Shown piece after piece: positions 1 through 7,690 of a DNA stretch of 64,000 nt. The notes beneath the pieces were generated by a model, which was given only the letters and a program-made list of their open reading frames with translations, had not been told where the DNA came from and made no database searches. This stretch comes from JBFWRK01 sp050248955 (GTDB lineage Bacteria > Actinomycetota > Acidimicrobiia > Acidimicrobiales > Ilumatobacteraceae). Within the stretch, counting starts at the first letter, position 1, and each line of letters starts with the position of its first letter. The stretch lies in assembly GCA_050248955.1 (NCBI GenBank), contig JBFWRK010000011.1, positions 62,001-126,000 on the forward strand. The letters run 5' to 3'. The position numbers and the translations under genes are program-made.

Positions 1-243
1 CGACTCGGCGCGACGATCCGCACGGACGGTCACCACGCCGTCGTGCGCGGCGTCCAGCGCCTGTCGGGGGCACCGGTCCGGGCAGCCGACATCCGCGCCG
101 GCGCAGCGCTGGTCGTCGCCGGCCTCGTCGCCGACGGGGAGACGGCGATCAGCGACATCCACCACATCGATCGCGGCTACGAGGACCTCGTCGGCCGCCT
201 GCAGTCGCTCGGCGCGTCGATCGAGCGGGTCAGCGACAGTTGA
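1..243 (+). CDS. murA: UDP-N-acetylglucosamine 1-carboxyvinyltransferase, C-terminal end (partial)
   Basis: The window opens inside this gene in frame 1, so only about the last 80 residues are visible. MurA transfers enolpyruvate from PEP to UDP-GlcNAc, the first committed step of peptidoglycan synthesis in the cytoplasm. The tail shows the conserved end of the EPSP/MurA fold: DIRAGAALVVAGLVADG, then HIDRGYEDLVGRLQSLGA, close to the usual MurA C-terminus. The catalytic Cys region lies outside the window. It ends 3 bp from the stop of a small convergent gene. EPSP synthase (aroA) shares the fold, but the DIRAG and IDRGY motifs favour MurA. Confidence 0.9.
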   Translation, partial: RLGATIRTDGHHAVVRGVQRLSGAPVRAADIRAGAALVVAGLVADGETAISDIHHIDRGYEDLVGRLQSLGASIERVSDS

Positions 244-246
244 CGT

Positions 247-456
247 TCAGTGCTCCTGCCTGGTGCGCCGGCGGGCGACCATCAGCAGCACGACGATGAC
301 CGCGATCGGCCCCAGGACGAGCAGCACCTCGTCCCAACCCCCCTGATGAGCGAGCAGCGCACCGATCACGACGTGACCGGACCGGGAATGGTCGAGCAGG
401 GAATGATCGAGCAGGGAATGATCGAGCAGGCCCACGGCGTTGCCATGGGTAGGCAT
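247..456 (-). CDS. Small single-pass membrane protein with LLDHS repeats
   Basis: A 69-residue frame. The second half (HQGGWDEVLLVLGPIAVIVV, then LLMVARRRTRQEH) has one hydrophobic helix followed by a basic tail. That is a layout common in short actinobacterial membrane proteins, with the tail expected in the cytoplasm. The first half is dominated by three copies of LLDHS, encoded by a 15-bp tandem repeat. No function is recognised. It converges on murA. The start is uncertain because no strong ribosome-binding site precedes the ATG, and a GTG at residue 8 is possible. The helix and tail look genuine; the repeat segment may be variable between strains. Confidence 0.6.
   Translation of the reverse strand: MPTHGNAVGLLDHSLLDHSLLDHSRSGHVVIGALLAHQGGWDEVLLVLGPIAVIVVLLMVARRRTRQEH
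384..428. repeat. 15-bp tandem repeat, three copies
   Basis: Three head-to-tail copies of a 15-bp unit (plus-strand gggaatgatcgagca; the first copy has one change). It lies in frame in the small membrane protein gene and encodes LLDHS three times on the minus strand. The unit length is a multiple of three, so copy-number change would not shift the frame. Confidence 0.85.
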
Positions 457-517
457 CGTACGGGTTCGCCTGGTTCAATGGCGTGGCCCGCCCCACAGAT
501 CGAGGTTCGAGCCGTTT

Positions 518-742
518 ATGCGCACGCAGGTCGAAGAGACGATCGAGGTCATCCGCCCCGCCCTGCAGGCAGACGGCGGTGACATCATCTTGCGCGACGT
601 CGACGAGGGCACGGGCATCGTCACGGTCACGCTGGTCGGCGCGTGTGGAACCTGTCCCGCGTCGTCCCAGACGTTGAAGGCCGGCATCGAGCGGATCATG
701 CGCGACCGGGTCGACGGCGTCACGGAAGTCGTCAACGTCTGA
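518..742 (+). CDS. NifU-family Fe-S scaffold domain protein
   Basis: A 74-residue protein made of a single NifU C-terminal domain. It has the expected QADGGDIILRDVD opening and the GACGTCPASSQTLKAGIE segment with a CxxC cluster ligand pair. Such proteins carry or transfer Fe-S clusters in the cytoplasm. I chose the ATG at 518 because homology begins directly after it (RTQVEETIEVIRPALQADGG). It lies 8 bp before the meaB-like gene and probably shares its transcript. No other assembly gene is adjacent; a cysteine desulfurase occurs about 18 kb downstream. Confidence 0.85.
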   Translation: MRTQVEETIEVIRPALQADGGDIILRDVDEGTGIVTVTLVGACGTCPASSQTLKAGIERIMRDRVDGVTEVVNV

Positions 743-750
743 AGCTCCAC

Positions 751-1713
751 ATGAGCCTCAGGTCCCGAGATCCTCACGAGCTGCTCGACGCTGCGGTCGA
801 CGGCGATCGCGCCTCGCTGGCGCGCCTGCTGTCGATGATCGAGCGCGGCGGCGACGATGCCCGGACGATCGGTCGGCTGACCTACCCGAGGAGCGGCCGT
901 TCCTACACCGTCGGTCTCACCGGCGCTCCCGGTGCCGGCAAGTCGACCTTGACGAGTGCTGCGATCGGCCATCTCCGGGCCCAGGGCATCGAGGTGGCGG
1001 TCCTCGCGATCGACCCATCGTCGCCGTTCTCCGGCGGGGCGATCCTCGGCGATCGCGTCCGCATGCAGGATCACGCCACCGACCCCGGGGTCTTCATCCG
1101 CTCGATGGCGACCCGCGGCCACCTCGGCGGCCTCTCGCTGGCGACACCCGAGGCGATCCGGCTGCTCGACGCGGTCGGCCGGCAGTGGGTCCTCGTCGAG
1201 ACGGTCGGCGTGGGACAGGTCGAGGTCGAGATCGCCGGCAAGGCGGACACCACGATCGTCGTCGTCAACCCCGGGTGGGGCGACTCGGTGCAGGCCAACA
1301 AGGCAGGCCTCATGGAGATCGCCGACATCTTCGTGATCAACAAGGCCGACCGGGCCGGCGTCAGCGAGACCCGTCGCGACCTCGAGCAGATGCTCGACCT
1401 GTCCGACCTCGGCCACGACGCCTGGCGTCCGCCGATCATCCCGACGGTGGCGTCGAGCGGCGAAGGCGTCGACGTGCTCTGGAAGGCGGTCGAGGACCAT
1501 CGGGCGGCGACGACTGCGAACGGTGAGCTCGATCGGCGCCGCGCCTTCCGCATCCGCGAGGAGCTGCGCGAGATCGTCACCCGCCGGCTCGAGCAGCGGG
1601 CCCGCGAGCTCTGCACGGGCGAGCGCTGGGAACGCCTCCAGGTGGGCGTCGTCCAGCGGACGACCGACCCGTGGAGCGCGGCCGACGAGATGCTGGCGGG
1701 CATCGGCGGCTGA
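751..1713 (+). CDS. MeaB/ArgK-family P-loop GTPase
   Basis: A 320-residue GTPase of the G3E class. It has a Walker A at GAPGAGKSTLT, the family segment AIDPSSPFSGGAILGDRVRM, a switch region around VLVETVGVGQVEVEIAGKAD, and the NKAD guanine-specificity motif. Members act as chaperones for B12-dependent mutases such as methylmalonyl-CoA mutase, gating cofactor loading. The ATG at 751 follows the NifU-like gene by 8 bp. No mutase gene is in the window, so the partner is not known. The enoyl-CoA hydratase just downstream fits an acyl-CoA setting. The older name argK is not supported by any arginine transport context. Confidence 0.88.
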   Translation: MSLRSRDPHELLDAAVDGDRASLARLLSMIERGGDDARTIGRLTYPRSGRSYTVGLTGAPGAGKSTLTSAAIGHLRAQGIEVAVLAIDPSSPFSGGAILGDRVRMQDHATDPGVFIRSMATRGHLGGLSLATPEAIRLLDAVGRQWVLVETVGVGQVEVEIAGKADTTIVVVNPGWGDSVQANKAGLMEIADIFVINKADRAGVSETRRDLEQMLDLSDLGHDAWRPPIIPTVASSGEGVDVLWKAVEDHRAATTANGELDRRRAFRIREELREIVTRRLEQRARELCTGERWERLQVGVVQRTTDPWSAADEMLAGIGG

Positions 1714-1736
1714 CCGGTGGGGCTACCGTCGGGTCC

Positions 1737-2519
1737 ATGGCCGACGATCCCGCACTGGTCCGACTCGAGCGCCGTGACGACGGCGTCGCCGTGGTCACGC
1801 TCGACAACCCGAAGGTCAATGCGCTGTCGCTGGCGTTGCTCGCCCGCCTCGGGTCCATCGCCGCGGAGCTGACCGCGACGCCACCGGCCGCAGTCGTCGT
1901 CACGGGCGGCGACCGGCTCTTCGCCGCCGGTGCCGACATCTCGGAGTTCGGCGGCGCCGAGGAGGCCGCCCGCATCACGGCTGCGTTCCACGCCGCGCTC
2001 GACGCGATCGCTGCCATTCCGCGCTTCGTCATCGCCGCGGTGAGCGGGTACGCGCTCGGCGGCGGGTGCGAGCTCGCGCTCGCGTGCGACTACCGGATCG
2101 TGTCGGAGCGAGCGGTGTTCGGCCAACCCGAGATCCTGCTCGGCATCATCCCCGGCGGCGGCGGCACGCAGCGCCTCGCCCGCGCCGTCGGAGCGAGCCG
2201 GGCCAAGGAGCTCTGCCTCACCGGCCGCCAGGTGAAGGCGGACGAGGCGTTTCGGATCGGTCTCGCCGACGAGGTCGTCGCCCCGGAGGCCTTGCACGAG
2301 CGGGCGTTCGCGCTCGCCGCCGAAGTGGCGCGCGGCGCGCTCGTCGGCCAGTCGCTCGCGAAGCAGGCGATCGACAGCGGGCTCTCGTTGCCGCTCGCCG
2401 ACGGCCTGGCGCTCGAGCAGCGCCTTTTCGCCGATGTGTTCCACTCCGAGGACAGCCGCATCGGTGTCGCCAGCTTCCTAGAGCACGGACCGGGAAAAGC
2501 CGACTTCTTTGGTCGGTAA
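1737..2519 (+). CDS. Enoyl-CoA hydratase/isomerase family protein
   Basis: A 260-residue crotonase-fold enzyme. Visible landmarks are GDRLFAAGADISEF (first oxyanion loop), SGYALGGGCELALACDYRI (second loop) and GQPEILLGIIPGGGGTQRL. The last carries a Glu in the position that activates water in true hydratases, so hydration of 2-enoyl-CoA in beta-oxidation is likely. Exact chain length and substrate cannot be read. It begins at the ATG at 1737, 23 bp after the MeaB-like gene, and the two may be co-transcribed. Length matches the family. Isomerase or other crotonase activity remains possible. Confidence 0.87.
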   Translation: MADDPALVRLERRDDGVAVVTLDNPKVNALSLALLARLGSIAAELTATPPAAVVVTGGDRLFAAGADISEFGGAEEAARITAAFHAALDAIAAIPRFVIAAVSGYALGGGCELALACDYRIVSERAVFGQPEILLGIIPGGGGTQRLARAVGASRAKELCLTGRQVKADEAFRIGLADEVVAPEALHERAFALAAEVARGALVGQSLAKQAIDSGLSLPLADGLALEQRLFADVFHSEDSRIGVASFLEHGPGKADFFGR

Positions 2520-2606
2520 TTGGCTGGCTCGCGGCTAGCCTCGGGCAGCGTCGCCGCACGCGGACGTTGCGGTGCTCCGTCCCGACCCCCAACCGAGCGA
2601 GCGGTG

Positions 2607-3512
2607 ATGCACTACACACTCACGCACCTTCGTGCGATCGAGGCGGAGGCGATCCACGTCATGCGTGAGGTCGCCGCCGAGTTCGAACGGCCGGCGCTGC
2701 TGTTCAGCGGCGGTAAGGACTCGATCGTGATGCTCCGCATCGCCGAGAAGGCGTTCGCCCCTGCCCGGATCCCGTTCCCGTTGATGCACGTCGACACGGG
2801 ACACAACTTCGACGAGGTCCTCGCGTTCCGCGACTGCCGCGTCGCCGAGCTCGGTGCCCGGCTGATCGTCGCGTCGGTGCAGGACTCGATCGACGCCGGG
2901 CGGGTCGTCGAGGACACACGTCCCGGGGCCTCGCGCAACCGGCTGCAGACGACGACGCTGCTCGACGCGATCGAGCACCACCGCTTCGACGCCGTGTTCG
3001 GCGGTGCCCGGCGCGACGAGGAGAAGGCGCGAGCGAAGGAGCGCGTCTTCAGCTTCCGGGACGAGTTCGGACAGTGGGATCCGAAGAACCAACGCCCCGA
3101 GCTGTGGAGCCTCTACAACGGACGCCATCGGCCGGGTGAGCACATCAGGGTCTTCCCGCTCTCGAACTGGACCGAGCTCGACATCTGGCAATACATCGCC
3201 GACGAGGACATCCCGCTCCCGTCGATCTACTTCGCCCACCGACGGCCCGTGTTCCGATCGCAGGGGATGTTCATGGCCGTGCACCCCGTGTGCCCCGCAC
3301 CGCCCGGCGCCGAGGTGTTCGAGGCGCTCGTGCGCTACCGCACCGTCGGCGATGCGTCGTGCACCGCGGCGGTCGAGTCGGCTGCCGACACCGTCGAGAA
3401 GGTGATCGCCGAGGTCGCCGCAACTCGGATCACCGAGCGCGGCGCCACCCGCGTCGATGACAAGTTCAGTGAGGCGGCGATGGAGGATCGCAAGCGGGAG
3501 GGGTACTTCTGA
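2607..3512 (+). CDS. cysD: Sulfate adenylyltransferase subunit 2
   Basis: A 301-residue small subunit of ATP sulfurylase, which with CysN makes adenosine 5'-phosphosulfate (APS) from ATP and sulfate. It starts MHYTLTHLRAIEAEAIHVMR and carries the PP-loop LLFSGGKDSIVML. Family blocks DTGHNFDEVLAFRD and GGARRDEEKARAKER follow. The C-terminal KFSEAAMEDRKREGYF is typical of CysD. The ATG at 2607 is favoured because upstream sequence has no family similarity. The stop codon overlaps the cysN start by one base, which implies translational coupling and a 1:1 complex. It opens the cysDNC operon. Confidence 0.95.
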   Translation: MHYTLTHLRAIEAEAIHVMREVAAEFERPALLFSGGKDSIVMLRIAEKAFAPARIPFPLMHVDTGHNFDEVLAFRDCRVAELGARLIVASVQDSIDAGRVVEDTRPGASRNRLQTTTLLDAIEHHRFDAVFGGARRDEEKARAKERVFSFRDEFGQWDPKNQRPELWSLYNGRHRPGEHIRVFPLSNWTELDIWQYIADEDIPLPSIYFAHRRPVFRSQGMFMAVHPVCPAPPGAEVFEALVRYRTVGDASCTAAVESAADTVEKVIAEVAATRITERGATRVDDKFSEAAMEDRKREGYF

Positions 3513-4768
3513 TGGCCGAGCTCCTTCGCTTCGCGACCGCCGGATCCGTCGACGACGGCAAGAGCACGTTGATCGGGCGGCTGCTGTACGACTCGAAGCA
3601 GATCTTCGAAGACCAGTGGGACGCGGTCGAGCGCGTGTCCCGCGAGCGCGGTGAGGGGTACACGAACCTCGCGCTGCTGACGGACGGACTCCGGGCCGAG
3701 CGTGAGCAGGGCATCACGATCGATGTCGCGTACCGCTACTTCGCCACACCGAAGCGGAAGTTCATCATCGCCGACACGCCGGGACACGTGCAGTACACGC
3801 GCAACATGGTCACGGGCGCGTCCACGGCCGACCTCGCGCTCATCCTCGTCGACGCCCGCAAGGGCATCCAGGAGCAGAGCCGCCGCCACGCCATCCTCGC
3901 GACGATGTTGCGGGTCCCGCACCTCGTGCTGTGCGTCAACAAGATGGACCTCGTCGACTACGACTACGACGTCTTCGAGTCGATCAAGTCCGAGTTCCAG
4001 GACTTCGCTGCTCGGCTCGAGACCGGTGACCTGTCGTTCGTCCCGATCTCTGCGCTCAACGGGGACAACGTCGTCACCCGCTCGCCGAACATGCCGTGGT
4101 ACGAGGGCGCTTCGCTGCTGCACCTGCTCGAGGACGTCCACATCGCGTCCGACCGCAACCTCATCGACTGCCGCTTCCCCGTGCAGTACGTCATCCGCCC
4201 GATGAGCGACGAGCACCACGACTACCGCGGGTACGCAGGCACCGTGGCCGGCGGCGTGTTCAAGCCTGGCGACGAGGTGATGGTCCTGCCGTCCGGGTTC
4301 ACGTCGCGGATCACGTCGATCGACACGGGGGAGGGGCCGGTTGCCGAGGCGTTCCCGCCGATGTCCGTCACGATCCGCCTCGACGACGACATCGACATCA
4401 GCCGCGGCTCGATGATCTGCCGTCCCCGCAACCAACCGCATGTCGGCCAGGACCTCGACGCGATGATCTGCTGGATGAGCGAGAGCCGTCCGCTGCGCGC
4501 CGGTGACCGCTTCACGATCAAGCACACGACGCAGACAGCGCGCACGATCGTGAAGGACGTCGCCTACCAACTCGACGTCAACTCGCTCCACCGCAACGAG
4601 GGCGACCACGAGCTCGCGCTCAACGAGCTCGGCCGGGTGACGCTGCGCACCACCGCGCCGCTCTTCTACGACGAGTACCGCCGGAACCGCACGACGGGCA
4701 GCTTCATCCTGATCGACGAGGCGACGAACTCGACCGTGGGCGCCGGGATGATCCTCGGAGCGGCGTGA
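3512..4768 (+). CDS. cysN: Sulfate adenylyltransferase subunit 1 (GTPase)
   Basis: A 418-residue regulatory GTPase that couples GTP hydrolysis to APS synthesis by CysD. G motifs are visible: GSVDDGKSTLIGRLLYDSKQ, REQGITIDVAYRYF, DTPGHVQYTRNM and NKMDLVDYD. EF-Tu-like beta-barrel domains follow. Length fits CysN alone; in some bacteria CysN is fused to APS kinase, but here that activity is the next gene. The start overlaps the cysD stop by one base (TGATG). The C-terminus ends FILIDEATNSTVGAGMI, as in the family. Confidence 0.95.
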   Translation: MAELLRFATAGSVDDGKSTLIGRLLYDSKQIFEDQWDAVERVSRERGEGYTNLALLTDGLRAEREQGITIDVAYRYFATPKRKFIIADTPGHVQYTRNMVTGASTADLALILVDARKGIQEQSRRHAILATMLRVPHLVLCVNKMDLVDYDYDVFESIKSEFQDFAARLETGDLSFVPISALNGDNVVTRSPNMPWYEGASLLHLLEDVHIASDRNLIDCRFPVQYVIRPMSDEHHDYRGYAGTVAGGVFKPGDEVMVLPSGFTSRITSIDTGEGPVAEAFPPMSVTIRLDDDIDISRGSMICRPRNQPHVGQDLDAMICWMSESRPLRAGDRFTIKHTTQTARTIVKDVAYQLDVNSLHRNEGDHELALNELGRVTLRTTAPLFYDEYRRNRTTGSFILIDEATNSTVGAGMILGAA

Positions 4769-4771
4769 GCC

Positions 4772-5383
4772 GTGGGCATGAACGATCGGAACGTGGTCTG
4801 GCAGCACGGTGAGGTGAGTCGTGCGACGCGTCCCAGCCAGGGTGCGACGGTGTGGTTCACGGGGCTCTCGGGTTCCGGCAAGTCGACCATTGCTGCAGCC
4901 GTCGAGGCCGCGCTGGTGTCGTCGGGTCGCCCCGCCTACCTCCTCGACGGCGACAACGTCCGCCACGGCCTGAACGCCGATCTCGGGTTCTCCGCCGCCG
5001 ACCGCGCCGAGAACGTACGGCGCGTCGCACACGTTGCGCAGCTGCTCGCCGACGCCGGTGTCGTCGCGCTCGTGCCGGTGATCAGTCCCTACCGCGCCGG
5101 TCGGCAGTTCGCCCGCGAGATCCACGCTGCGGCAGCGCTGCCGTTCGTCGAGGTCTGGGTGTCGACCCCGATCGACGAGTGCGAACGCCGCGACCCGAAG
5201 GGCTTGTACGTGAAGGCCCGGGCCGGCGAACTGCGCGGCTTCACCGGCGTCGACGATGCCTACGAGGAACCGGAATCACCCGAGCTCGTGCTGCCGACCC
5301 ACGAGCTCACCGTCGCCGTCGCCGTCGAGCTCGTCCTGCAGCACCTGCGCGGACGCGTCGATCCGTGCTCGAGCAGGGCATAA
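4772..5383 (+). CDS. cysC: Adenylyl-sulfate kinase
   Basis: About 203 residues. It phosphorylates APS to PAPS. Walker A is GLSGSGKSTIA; family signatures LLDGDNVRHGLNADLGFS, VISPYRAGRQFAREI and RDPKGLYVKARAGEL are all present. Two starts are possible, GTG at 4772 or ATG at 4778. GTG is preferred because a GGAG lies about 11 bases upstream of it. It follows cysN by 3 bases, completing cysDNC. The last roughly 124 bases overlap, on the other strand, the 3' end of the winged-helix gene at 5260-5664. The CysC C-terminus there (HLRGRV) is near the usual family end. Confidence 0.93.
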   Translation: MGMNDRNVVWQHGEVSRATRPSQGATVWFTGLSGSGKSTIAAAVEAALVSSGRPAYLLDGDNVRHGLNADLGFSAADRAENVRRVAHVAQLLADAGVVALVPVISPYRAGRQFAREIHAAAALPFVEVWVSTPIDECERRDPKGLYVKARAGELRGFTGVDDAYEEPESPELVLPTHELTVAVAVELVLQHLRGRVDPCSSRA

Positions 5384-5664
5384 CCGAGGCCTGACACCGA
5401 GACGATCGCGGGAGCAGCCTCCCCACGGCAGATCGTCGAGCGCATCGCATACATCGCATTGCGGATGGAGCGACGGCGTGACTCGGCCGCGACGCCCCAG
5501 CCGGCGAGGGTGAGCTCCGCGTAGGTCACGATGTCGCCGGCACGCGCGGCGAGCAGAGCGAGGAGGTCTCGTTGCAGGCGAGTCAGTTCGACGGTGACGT
5601 CACCGATCGCGGCTTGGTAGCCGTCGAGATCGATGCTGACACCGGCACCTGTCCGTACCGTCAC
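5260..5664 (-). CDS. Stand-alone OmpR/PhoB-type winged-helix DNA-binding protein
   Basis: A 134-residue frame whose first 100 residues match the DNA-binding domain of OmpR-type regulators: VELTRLQRDLLALLAAR, DIVTYAELTLAGWG, RRRSIRNAMYAMRSTI and VSVSGLGYALL. There is no receiver domain. The GTG at 5664 has a good AGAGGAG site 6-7 bases upstream. It lies 36 bp after glnB on the same strand, so it is probably the third gene of an amt-glnB operon and may regulate nitrogen genes, as GlnR does in other actinobacteria. The final 34 or so residues are low-complexity and antisense to cysC. They may be dispensable read-through after loss of an earlier stop. Confidence 0.75.
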   Translation of the reverse strand: MTVRTGAGVSIDLDGYQAAIGDVTVELTRLQRDLLALLAARAGDIVTYAELTLAGWGVAAESRRRSIRNAMYAMRSTICRGEAAPAIVSVSGLGYALLEHGSTRPRRCCRTSSTATATVSSWVGSTSSGDSGSS

Positions 5665-5700
5665 GAGACGCTCCTCTGCTCCGCTGCTTCGCTGATGGCG

Positions 5701-6039
5701 TCAGATCGCCTCAGCGCCTCGCTCGCCGGTCCGGATGCGGACGAGCTCGGCCACGTCCGTGACCCAGATCTTCCCGTCACCGATCTTGCCCGTGCTGGCC
5801 GCGGCGCTGACGGCGGCGATGACCTCGTCGACCGCGGTGTCGTCGACGACGATGTCGACTCTCACCTTCGGGACGAACTCGATCTGGTACTCCGCTCCGC
5901 GATACGTCTCGGTGTGTCCTCCCTGGCGGCCGAAACCGCGAGCTTCGCTGACGGTCATGCCGGCGACGCCCGCTGCCTTGAGCGCGCTCTGGACGTCGTC
6001 GAGCTTGAACGGTTTGACGATTGCGGTCACGAGCTTCAC
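5701..6039 (-). CDS. glnB: Nitrogen regulatory protein P-II
   Basis: A 112-residue PII signal protein that integrates 2-oxoglutarate and ATP/ADP status. The GTG at 6039 begins VKLVTAIVKPFKLDDVQ, with AGAGGAG upstream; the long in-frame extension before it has no PII character. The T-loop HTETYRGAEYQIEFVPK keeps the Tyr after RGAE that is uridylylated or adenylylated in relatives. The C-terminal signature GKIGDGKIWVTDVAELVRIR is intact. It sits 46 bp downstream of amt. Pairing with amt suggests a GlnK-type role of plugging the ammonium channel under nitrogen sufficiency, so glnK would be an equally apt name. Confidence 0.95.
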   Translation of the reverse strand: MKLVTAIVKPFKLDDVQSALKAAGVAGMTVSEARGFGRQGGHTETYRGAEYQIEFVPKVRVDIVVDDTAVDEVIAAVSAAASTGKIGDGKIWVTDVAELVRIRTGERGAEAI

Positions 6040-6085
6040 GTGTTGGCTCCTCTGTTGCGATGTTGCCGTCGTAGGTCCTGGCGGG

Positions 6086-7495
6086 TCATGACTGACCGAC
6101 GAACTCGGGGTAGGCGTGGACGCCCATCTCCGGGATGTCCAGCCCCGAGATCTCATCGGCCTCGAGCGAACGGATGCCGCCCTTCCCGCGCGCCTTGGAG
6201 ACCTTGTCCTGGATCTTGAAGAAGGCGAACGCGATGCCGAAGATCACCGTCCACAGCACGGCTACGCCGAGGAGCTGAGCGCCGAACTGACCGGCGTCGC
6301 CCCAGAAGAGGCCCTTGACGCCTTCCACGTCCGACCCGTTCCATCCTGCGCCGTAGCTGCCGTTCGAGAACAGGCCGACGGCGAGCACGCCGAACGTGCC
6401 GTTCACGCCGTGCACGGCGATCGCGCCGACCGGGTCGTCGATCTTCAGCTTGCGCTCGACGAAGAACACCGCCTCGATCACGAGCACGCCGGCGATGATG
6501 CCGATGACCGCGGCCATCGCCGGTGACACGAAGGCGCACGGCGCCGTGATCGCCACGAGACCGGCGAGCATGCCGTTCGCCATCATGCCGGGATCGGGCT
6601 TGCCGGTGCGCTGCGTGATCCAGAACATGGCGACGATCGCACCGAACGCTCCCGCGATCGCGGTGTTCGTGGCGACCGTGGCGAACTGCACGTCGGTGGC
6701 CGCGAACGTCGAGGCGGCATTGAACCCGAACCATCCGAACAGCAGGATGAACGTGCCGAGCATCGCCATCGGGATGTGGTGCCCGGGCAGCGCACGCGGT
6801 TTGCCATCAGCGCCGAACTTGCCGATGCGGGGCCCGATCACGATCGCGCCTGCGAGGGCGGCGACCCCACCTACCGTGTGGACGACGCCGGACCCGGCGA
6901 AGTCGGCGTAACCGGCGCCGAGGTTCATCGTGTCCCAGGTCTTCGACAGCCAGCCGCCGCCCCATGTCCACGCTGCGAAGAGCGGGTAGTAGATCGCGCC
7001 GCAGAAGAAGCCCCAGATGACGAAGCTCCCCCACTTCCAACGTTCCGCCATGGCGCCGGTCGGGATCGTCGCGACGGTGTCCATGAACGCGACCATGTAG
7101 AGGAAGAGCGCGAGCACGCCGGCGTCGATGCCGCCGCCCGACAGCGCCCAGCCGCCCTTGAACAGGAACACCCAGTTGCCGTCCCCGATCAGCGGGCTGC
7201 CGACGGCGCCGCCGAGCCCGCCGAAGTACCCCGACATGTCGAGGGCGCTCAGCGACAGGGGGAAGCCGATCAGGAAGAAGCCGATGAAGCCCAGGCCGAA
7301 GATCGCGAAGTTGGTGGCGACGACGTGCGCTGCGTGCTTCGCCCGACAGAAGCCGGTTTCCACCAGAGCGAAGCCGGCCTGCATGAAGATCACCAAGATC
7401 GCGCCGATGACGACCCAAAGCATGTTGATCTGACCGCCGAGCGCGGTGACCGGATCAACTTGCATCGGTACTCGACCGAGCGAGAGTGACAGCAT
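6086..7495 (-). CDS. amt: Ammonium transporter, Amt family
   Basis: A 469-residue inner-membrane channel with roughly 11 hydrophobic segments. Twin-histidine pore positions are visible in SGVVHTVGGVAALAGA and AIAVHGVNGTFGVLA. Other family blocks are GFALVETGFCRAKHAAHV, YYPLFAAWTWGGGWL and LLFGWFGFNAAST. The ATG at 7495 has a near-perfect AGGAGG site about 7 bases upstream. The C-terminal tail RKLKIDDPVGA and the acidic end fit a PII-contacting tail. It is followed by glnB and the winged-helix gene on the same strand. Four 11-bp-phased boxes resembling a GlnR site lie 69-106 bases upstream of the start. Confidence 0.96.
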   Translation of the reverse strand: MLSLSLGRVPMQVDPVTALGGQINMLWVVIGAILVIFMQAGFALVETGFCRAKHAAHVVATNFAIFGLGFIGFFLIGFPLSLSALDMSGYFGGLGGAVGSPLIGDGNWVFLFKGGWALSGGGIDAGVLALFLYMVAFMDTVATIPTGAMAERWKWGSFVIWGFFCGAIYYPLFAAWTWGGGWLSKTWDTMNLGAGYADFAGSGVVHTVGGVAALAGAIVIGPRIGKFGADGKPRALPGHHIPMAMLGTFILLFGWFGFNAASTFAATDVQFATVATNTAIAGAFGAIVAMFWITQRTGKPDPGMMANGMLAGLVAITAPCAFVSPAMAAVIGIIAGVLVIEAVFFVERKLKIDDPVGAIAVHGVNGTFGVLAVGLFSNGSYGAGWNGSDVEGVKGLFWGDAGQFGAQLLGVAVLWTVIFGIAFAFFKIQDKVSKARGKGGIRSLEADEISGLDIPEMGVHAYPEFVGQS

Positions 7496-7563
7496 CCGTT
7501 CCTCCTGAGTTGTTGGCAGCGGCAACGAGTCGACACCGCTCGCCCGCACCGTACGGGGGACGC

Positions 7564-7601
7564 ATTTCACGGGAGTGCCCGTGCCGTTTCGTGTGCATTT
7601 C
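7564..7601 (-). promoter_or_regulatory. Possible GlnR-type operator upstream of amt
   Basis: Read on the minus strand, four 5-base boxes recur with exact 11-bp phasing: GAAAT (7597-7601), GAAAC (7586-7590), GGCAC (7575-7579) and GAAAT (7564-7568). The known actinobacterial GlnR site alternates gTnAC and GAAAC boxes separated by 6 bases. The b boxes fit well and the a boxes only partly. Its place upstream of amt-glnB supports nitrogen control. No GlnR gene is identified in the window apart from the two OmpR-type proteins nearby. Confidence 0.45.
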
Positions 7602-7690
7602 GTCTCTGCGCGGAGGTCGTGGACCCACGATCCGCGGCCGCTGCGGTGACCCCGCTGCCGGTCGCGTAGCCCGCGATAGCGTCCCCGGCC

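Noticed and set aside
3335..5125. A 596-codon minus-strand frame over cysN/cysC
   Set aside because: Arg/Asp/Val-rich shadow frame with no ribosome-binding site and no recognisable motif, fully antisense to clear cysN and cysC.
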